Part shown: piece after piece, positions 57,752-64,000 of the stretch
Layout: each line of letters opens with the position of its first letter
Position numbering within the stretch: position 1 is the stretch's first letter
Source: Torymus aiolomorphi
Lineage: Eukaryota > Arthropoda > Insecta > Hymenoptera > Torymidae
Reading direction: 5' to 3'
Assembly (NCBI GenBank): GCA_036365515.1
Contig: CM070873.1
Coordinates: 76,918,029 to 76,982,028 of the forward strand
DNA length: 64,000 nucleotides
The notes under the pieces: model-generated
The model's input: only the letters and a program-made list of their open reading frames with translations
What the model was told of the DNA's origin: nothing
Databases searched by the model: none
Program-made: the position numbers and the translations under genes

Positions 57752-58748
57752 TGTGACGTCCTAAACAGAAACTTCAATTATTTGTTTAATTTGTTTTACG
57801 ATCGAGAGCGCGCAACTTCCACTTTGCGCCGAGCGGTTTGCGCAAGTGGATTATCCTTTAGCGTGGCGTGAAAAGGCAAGGAGGGTGGATGGGATTTTGT
57901 CTAGACTCGAGAGTCGTATGACAGGAAATATTAGGCGGAATATAAATAAATGGCTAAAACTTACTTTTGGTAGGCGGAGTGTTTTATTAAGTCCTCAAGT
58001 GATTTTATAAATGTTGTCTCTCTCTCTCTCTCTCGTTCTGTCGCTTAAATCTCTCTCTATCTCTCTGGTTTGAAATTTCTTGTTTAATATTACACTTTCA
58101 CTTCGTTTATTATAATTATTTATTCGTTTGTTTTACAATAATTTTTATTATATATTTATTCGCAATAACTTGTATTATTCGCTCTTTACTATAACTACTC
58201 TATACGGTTCAGAATTTAAAGTATGAAGAGGTGGTCCGCACCCACGGGGGACAAAAACTTAGACTGAGGGCCGCTGCCCTTTACAATGTATTTTTCGGAG
58301 TTTACCGGGCTTGTATCTACGAGCGTAATTATCTGGTCCGGTCTAATTCTAACAACTCTACGCTGCCCGGATGGTCACACTATTTATTCAGGTGTGAAGT
58401 ACCTGGGTCCCCACCTTATGCACCGATATCGATCTCCTATAGTTCGGAGCCCGATATCGATACACGCAGGGTCATAAATCACGAGCATGTTCATTACCAC
58501 GTTCATGCATTATCAGTGCTAGTTTTGGAGCTGATAACGCATCTCGCTTTTGTGCTCCGTCCGACGGCGGTCATCTGACATCTCAAGTTTTATGGCTTTG
58601 TTATTGTAATTGCCTCGATCTTTTTGGCAACCGCGATTCGTCACCCGGGAGGAATTTGCGTGATCTCATTATTTTCAATTCTCTTTCTTTTATTTAATAA
58701 ATTAATTGGAGAGAGAAAAAAAAGAATGAGATAGGTCGTATCGTGACA
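57752..58748 (+). repeat. Solo LTR, 997 bp, 4 bp target duplication
   Basis: Begins TGTGACGTCC and ends TCGTGACA. TGGT lies on both sides (57748-57751, 58749-58752). The uninterrupted right arm of the palindrome reads AGTTGGTCTTTTC with one TGGT, confirming the empty site. Inside are AATATAAATAAA near 57938, a short (TC)n at 58018 and AATAAA near 58694. There is no pol, so internal parts were lost, typically by LTR recombination. The frame at 58231-58578 has no motif. Confidence 0.85.
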
Positions 58749-59494
58749 TGGTCTTTTCAAAATTGATACATAAGTGACACTATATGATGTACGCGCTATT
58801 GATTTTTGTTTTTATTAATCGAAACATAATTAAGTAAGAATAAAGTTATAATCAAATTTATTATAGTTACTTTATTTAAAAATATTATAAATAAATAACA
58901 ATAACTGTTTTCATCAGAAGCAACGGAAATATGAAAAGAATGTGTTTATAAATCCCTACCATACCGACATCGTCATTTAATTTACATTTACTAATAATCC
59001 TGCAAACTTTTGTTTAAAAATGAATACGATTTCCTGTCTTTCACAATCCATGCAAAAAATACGTGGTGGTTCATTATTGTTTAGATTATTGTATATTTAA
59101 ATTTAAAAATACGTATCGCTGAGCAATAAATAAAACAATTTTTAAGTTGAAATTTGAAAAAATTTTCAATCACGTATTTTTTGCATGGATTTTGAAAGAC
59201 AGAAATTCGCATTCATTTTTAAAAAAAAATTTCGCAGGATTATTAGTAAATGAAAATTAAATGACGATACCGGTATGGTAGGGATTTATAAACACATCCT
59301 TTTCATATTTCATTTATTTGTGATGAAAAAAATTATTGTTATTTATTTATAATATTTTTAAATAAAGTAACTATATTAAATTTGATTCTAATGTTATTCT
59401 TACTTAATTATGTATATCGATTAATAAGAAAAAGAAATAACCCTTACATCGTAGAGTAGCTTATGTATCAGTTTCGAAAAGACCAACTATAAGT

Positions 59495-59575
59495 CTTTTA
59501 TAGATGAGTGATTAGAGCGTCCGGCTGTCGTGCCAAGGGTCCCGTGTTTAATTCCCATCGCCTACAAAAATGTTT
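59495..59575 (+). other. tRNA-like module, right arm
   Basis: GTGATTAGAGCGTCCGGC, GTGCCAAGGG and GTGTTTAATTCCC in tRNA order. The stems are imperfect. Confidence 0.45.
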
Positions 59576-59786
59576 TAATTTCTAAATTTAATATTTCTCT
59601 TGTATATATGTGATAATTAAATTATAAAATGTTTATATCCATAAATAATCTCAAAAAATAATTTTGATATAATTTTCTCAAGCCATTTCTGCATATCTCA
59701 CGTGAGAATCATATGAGATATGAGAATCATGTGAGTACTCACGTGAGAATTTTTAATAGGGTTCAGTGCTATATGGGCTATTTTTT

Positions 59787-60300
59787 AACCTCGCGTCGAA
59801 ACAAATTATTTTCCATTTATTAATATTACTCCTTATTTCTTTTAACCAGCTTAATATTATTCGATTGGGATGATAAAATAGGAATGCATAGGAAATCAAA
59901 AGTGCTTTTAAAAAATGATCCTAATTCTAACCTCTTTTCAATCCTCGTGTCGAAAATAGTACATTACGACACTAATGCGGGAAAGTTGATTTTCGTCTCG
60001 AAAAAATTATTTTCCATTTTTTAATATTACTCCTTATTTCTTTTAACCAGCTTAATATTATTCGATTGGGACGATAAAATAGGAATACATAGGAAATCGA
60101 AAGTACTATTAGAAAATGCTCCTACTGCTAACCGATTTTGAAACCTCGCGTCGAGAAAAATTATTTTCGATTTTTTCATATTTATTTTTTTAACCGACTT
60201 AATATTATCCGAATAGGCCGAAAATAATATAGATAGATAGGAAATTATAAGACCTTTCAGAAAATGGACTTACTTCTGACAGATCTTCAAACCCAGCGAC
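59787..60300 (+). repeat. Tandem repeat, three diverged units
   Basis: Units start near 59787, 59992 and 60145 at CCTCGCGTCGA-like or TCTCGAAAAA words and share AATTATTTTCCATTT, TTTTAACCAGCTTAATATTA and GATAAAATAGGAAT. Non-coding. Confidence 0.85.
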
Positions 60301-60323
60301 GATAAAAATTTTTTTTTATTTTT

Positions 60324-60504
<181 letters not shown>

Positions 60505-60639
60505 TTTTCTAAAACAGGCATATTTCGGCTCAGGGAGCTCGGATATATAGGAAATCATCAAAATCTCAGAGTTGAAAAATTTCACCGTTACAAAGCCAAT
60601 ACATTGACTTAGCTTCCTCAAACTAATGTACTTATCCCT

Positions 60640-61440
60640 CGTTTTAAGTTTTTATGACTGTTTAGTTCAGACGCGTCGAACTCGTGTATATCCAGAATTC
60701 CGGAGTCGCCCGGTAGCCTTAAACTTGTAGGTGAGGAGACATAAGAATGGAGCCTTTAACTCTCGCGGGATTTTTCGAGTGCCACGTATTTACTTATTTT
60801 GGAAAAGTACTGGTGCGCACGGTACCAGTCCCTCTCTCGCGCTGTCTCTTTCTCTCTTTTTCTCCTATTGTCTTGAAAAGATTGCCGCGTTGCCTCTGCA
60901 TATTACGACGCGGGCAGTCGAAGCGAACGGTCGACCCGAAACTAGAGTTAGAGACGAGAGAAGCCATATTGTACGACACGTTATTTATAATTCGGTCGTG
61001 CGTTATACAGATAACCAGAATAGTGTAACTATCTTAATCACCACCTTGAGTTTATAATTTACACAATAAATGTTTAATTAATTGTACTTGTGGTAAAAAG
61101 TGAATTTCAGTTATTTTTGCCAAACCTTCCAACTGACCCCCTCCCCCAACTAAGGATAGCCGCCCGCACGCTTTCGAAAAAAGCCTCCTTGATCACACGC
61201 TACCACATCGTTTGCAGAAGCAACGCCGACACATCTCCCAGTTTTACGATATCAGAGGCTCATCATCCACTTTCGACGAGACGACCATTAACCTCAATGC
61301 CCTTCACGCCGTCGACGACCAGCAGTTCACCATAACGAATGACACAATCAATACGTCGATATAACGGTTTTTTCTATTATTTGTATACAATAAATATCGA
61401 ATTTATCTACATCTTGCATTCTCTACTTCTTCTCCTAAAT
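60640..61440. other. GC-richer block, unidentified
   Basis: It contains overlapping open frames (60731-61057, 60747-61028, 61090-61335) without recognisable motifs and AATAAA near 61064. It could be an LTR with adjoining leader, or a host gene 5' region. Not assignable. Confidence 0.3.
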
Positions 61441-61770
61441 TGTAATAGTGATTAGAAAACCATAATTCGTTATAAGATTGTTGAATAATTAATACGAGTG
61501 AAAAATGAATAAGAACAAAAAATGCAATTATTTGTTAAAAATTCGCCTCTCGAAGAGTTAATGTACGAATAAATGAATTATTTAACATCTATCGTTTTTG
61601 TTATATTTATTTTCTACTTCCTATATTTCATTAAATTATATATGTGGCATATTACCAATATATGTTCAGTATATTTATGAAGTATTGTAAATATTCTTCA
61701 TGCTGGATATTTTTATATTAATTTATTTATTGCTATACTTCCATTTCCAATATGACTTAAAATGTATCTA
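61441..61770. other. AT-rich spacer
   Basis: Nothing recognised. Confidence 0.5.
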
Positions 61771-62362
61771 CACGGAGAGAAAATTTTCAGTAAAAATTAC
61801 AAAAAGTTCCATAATTTTTACCGAACTTCACCGTACTACGGTAACAGACTGACATTTTTGTAAATTTTACAGAACAGTTCGGTAATTTTCTAATATGCAC
61901 TGAAAAAATGGACTCGGACTCCCCCTTTCGGGAGATCCGAATAACAACATTTATTTATATTTTAAACATTTATTAATTATTTAAAGTTGAATTTTATTAA
62001 GGAAATAATAATTTAAGACAAGAATAAATGAAATAAAGAAATTAAAAAATTTTCGGTGGCATCGAGATTTGAACCTGGGTCCTTAGCACAGCAGTCGGGC
62101 ACGCTAACCATTTACCTACAGAGACATATGCATCATCAAATTCTGGAACTTGTATATTCAGTACCGTTACTTTTATACGAAAACTTCCAAACCTTCTCTT
62201 AAAAGTTACTGAACAGTTCGGTAATTTTTACTGAAAATTCTATAAAATGTATAGAAAGTCAAGTAAATCCGCTCATTTTGGTAGTCTGTTACCACAGTAC
62301 CGAAAAGTTCAGTAAAAATTGCCGAACTTTTTGTAATTTTTACTGAAATTTTTCTCTCCGTG
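61771..62362. mobile_element. MITE with CACGGAGAGAAA ends
   Basis: CACGGAGAGAAAATTTTCAG at the left, inverse at the right, TA on both sides. AGTTCGGTAATTTT words recur inside in both directions. A tRNA-like module sits in the middle at 62050-62125. Confidence 0.85.
62050..62125 (-). other. tRNA-like module inside MITE
   Basis: Minus strand: TAGGTAAATGGTTAGCGTGC, GTGCTAAGGACC, GGTTCAAATCTC. The order and spacing are tRNA-like, with weak T-stem pairing. Related to the 57660 and 59495 modules. Confidence 0.45.
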
Positions 62363-62718
62363 TATGAATGGGTGACGTATCAAGGAGCGCGGGAGCGCTC
62401 CGAAGGCAAGTAGCTGTCCAATGTAGAAAGAGCCTGAGGGACGACCGCACTACATATACTTTGAAATGGGCGCCCGAGCAATTGAAATATTTCCTGCAAT
62501 TTTCAACGCTTTTATATTAACTCAAATAAAATAACAAGATGCTTTATATTGTTATACTATGTTGTACAAAAAGTTTCATGTAAAAAGATGTTCTCATTTT
62601 AGAGATATTAAATAGTGAAAAATTTTATGTCTGGTTTCCGATTCTAAAATTTCTTCATGTTTTTCCATTCGATCCGACTTCCGGTTATATATATATATCG
62701 TTATCTTCCGATTTCCGG

Positions 62719-62818
<100 letters not shown>

Positions 62819-62924
62819 CCGTATCTGGTAGACCTAACCTTATTACACATAATAACATGTCAGTATTTTTTACATATAGAACATATACAGATTATTTCAT
62901 TTTCCATTTGATTGGAAAAATATA

Positions 62925-63500
62925 ACCTATATAAGCAGCTGTGAATATCAATGGGCAATAGCAATGTATTACAATCAGATAAGTAGCAAACTTTTATTGT
63001 AAAGTTAAAGTTTTAAATCAATAAAGTTTATAATAAGTATTGTTACTTTGTGAAATCTTGTCTTTATTTTTACAGAGTATATCAGAAAATGTAAGGATTA
63101 TTACCAAGTAAATCGATCACTGTTAAAAAATAGTTTTTAACAGAAGAGTTCATTAATTATTATTAATTATTCGAGTTCATCGAAAAAGTAGAGTAGGCTA
63201 ACCGAATCTTCTGTATGTCTATGAGTCTCAAGAAATTTTTAAATCTTCAAGTGCTTGGAAAATAACCTACATAAGCAGCTGTGAATATCAATGGGCAATA
63301 GCAATATATTATAATCAAATAAGTAGTAAACTTTTATTATAAAGTTATAAATCAAGAAAGTTTATAATAAGTATTGTTACTTTGTGAAATCTTGTTTTTA
63401 TTTTTACAGAGTATATCAGAAAATATAAGGATATTACCAAGTAAATAGATCACTTAAAAAATAGTTTTTAACAAAGAAGAATTCATTAATTATTATCTTA
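62925..63500 (+). repeat. Tandem duplication, ~325 bp unit
   Basis: Copies at 62925-63190 and 63255-63500 share GCAGCTGTGAATATCAATGG, TATAATAAGTATTGTTACTT and TATTTTTACAGAGTATATCA. The last resembles a splice acceptor plus exon start. They lie directly upstream of the POLR3B-like fragment. Confidence 0.9.
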
Positions 63501-63588
63501 AAGATATTATACGAGAAGATTTTTTTCGATTCATTTTGGAAATATGGAGATATACGTAATATAGCCAATAATGTTGACTTCTAATTAG

Positions 63589-64000
63589 GTACTGTCTGAA
63601 AAATCTAATTTTGAATTAGCAAAAATGAACGAGTGCCCTCATGACCCTGGTGGTTATTTTATTATTAATGGACAAGAAAAAGTTATTTTAATACAAAAAC
63701 AGACGCTTAGGAATAGAATAATTTATATTAAAGAAGATAGTAAGAATATAGTACTACTCAAGAAAGAAAAGCCAAACCAATATTATTATGGAAGAGCAGG
63801 CAAATACTATTTACGAAACAATATTTTTCAAGATGTATCTATATATTCTCAAAATGAAAATTTTTCATATAAGATATAATTTTAAAAGAATATTAAAAAT
63901 TTGTCTTCATATTTGACAGGGCAAATAGAGTGCGTGGATGTCAATGAAGAAAATGACAGTTTCATTGCTTTCAATGAATCACACATAAAAAAAACAACAA
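63589..64000 (+). pseudogene. POLR3B-like: RNA polymerase III subunit RPC2 (POLR3B)-like fragment
   Basis: After an acceptor-like TTCTAATTAG at 63588 the frame reads VLSEKSNFELAK, then MNECPHDPGGYFIINGQEKV and ILIQKQ, closely matching the N-terminal lobe of the second-largest Pol III subunit. Thereafter the conserved part is split between frames (STTQERKAKP in one, GKYYLRNNIFQD in another), and a stop follows at 63877-63879. A second acceptor-like TTTGACAG at 63919 precedes QIECVDVNEENDSFIAFNES, a segment that lies hundreds of residues later in the real protein. So this looks like a decayed, internally deleted copy. It runs off the window. The intact gene makes tRNA and 5S rRNA. Confidence 0.75.

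Larger units (their letters stand above)
57629..59602. mobile_element. Large palindromic element with tRNA-like ends
   Basis: Outer arms 57629-57751 and 59490-59602 pair (AGAGAAATATTAAATTTAG, GTGCCAAGGGT-type core). Inner arms 58753-59080 and 59160-59489 pair over about 330 bp. The left arm is split by an LTR at 57752-58748, absent from the right arm. Confidence 0.8.

Noticed and set aside
58231..58578. 115-codon frame in the solo LTR
   Set aside because: No protein signature, and it lies wholly in LTR sequence.
62050..62125. Functional tRNA genes at the tRNA-like modules
   Set aside because: Stem pairing is weak and the modules sit within repeats in mirrored copies.

Overview
The window looks like a gene-poor, AT-rich stretch of an insect nuclear genome. 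The TTAA- and TA-flanked miniature elements, the mariner and Tc1-like remnants and the insect-style Copia and Gypsy elements make a hymenopteran (ant or wasp) my best guess, with low certainty. Almost everything recognisable is a transposable element (TE), a TE relic or a simple repeat. The only clear trace of a host gene is a broken fragment of the RNA polymerase III second-largest subunit (POLR3B) at the right edge. I see no bacterial features, rRNA, convincing tRNA gene or CRISPR array.

Layout. 1-3249: Tc1/IS630-like transposon with two inverted arms and a decayed transposase. 3250-7088: decayed Gypsy element. 7089-9260: AT-rich word repeat, a GC-rich block and a TA-flanked MITE. 9260-13590: duplications, a Helitron fragment, microsatellites and MITEs. 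13590-15754: three TTAA-flanked (piggyBac-type) MITEs nearly end to end, the first carrying an AAGATGGCGG array. 16959-22119: a 5.2 kb DNA transposon with ~305 bp terminal inverted repeats (TIRs) and an apparently intact pogo-like transposase of two exons. 22126-23690: a dispersed repeat broken by a fold-back element with a SWIM zinc-finger fragment. 25875-26470: an almost perfect palindrome that shares ends and internal motifs with the 5.2 kb transposon. 27-30 kb: tandem arrays and a hairpin MITE. 30933-35792: complete Copia element, LTRs identical by eye, 5 bp target duplication, one open 1347-residue gag-pol. 35854-36745: two MITEs. 37133-44430: a THAP-domain P-element-like transposase gene, interrupted by one TGA and by a 4.06 kb transposon (40211-44270) of another family whose removal, leaving one TA, rejoins the reading frame. 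45-51.6 kb: microsatellite, GC-rich block, word repeat, fold-back MITEs and a 118 bp satellite-like array. 51633-55733: a mariner element holding a 5'-truncated Gypsy element. 57629-59602: a large palindrome with tRNA-like ends, split by a 997 bp solo LTR. 59.8-63.5 kb: tandem repeats, microsatellites, another MITE and a local duplication. 63589-64000: POLR3B fragment.

The elements do not form a pathway. They record a history of nesting: transposon in transposon (P-like), retrotransposon in transposon (mariner/Gypsy), LTR in palindrome, and element beside element sharing a TTAA. The parts most likely to be young are the Copia element and the pogo-like transposon. Boundaries were read by eye and may be off by a few bases.
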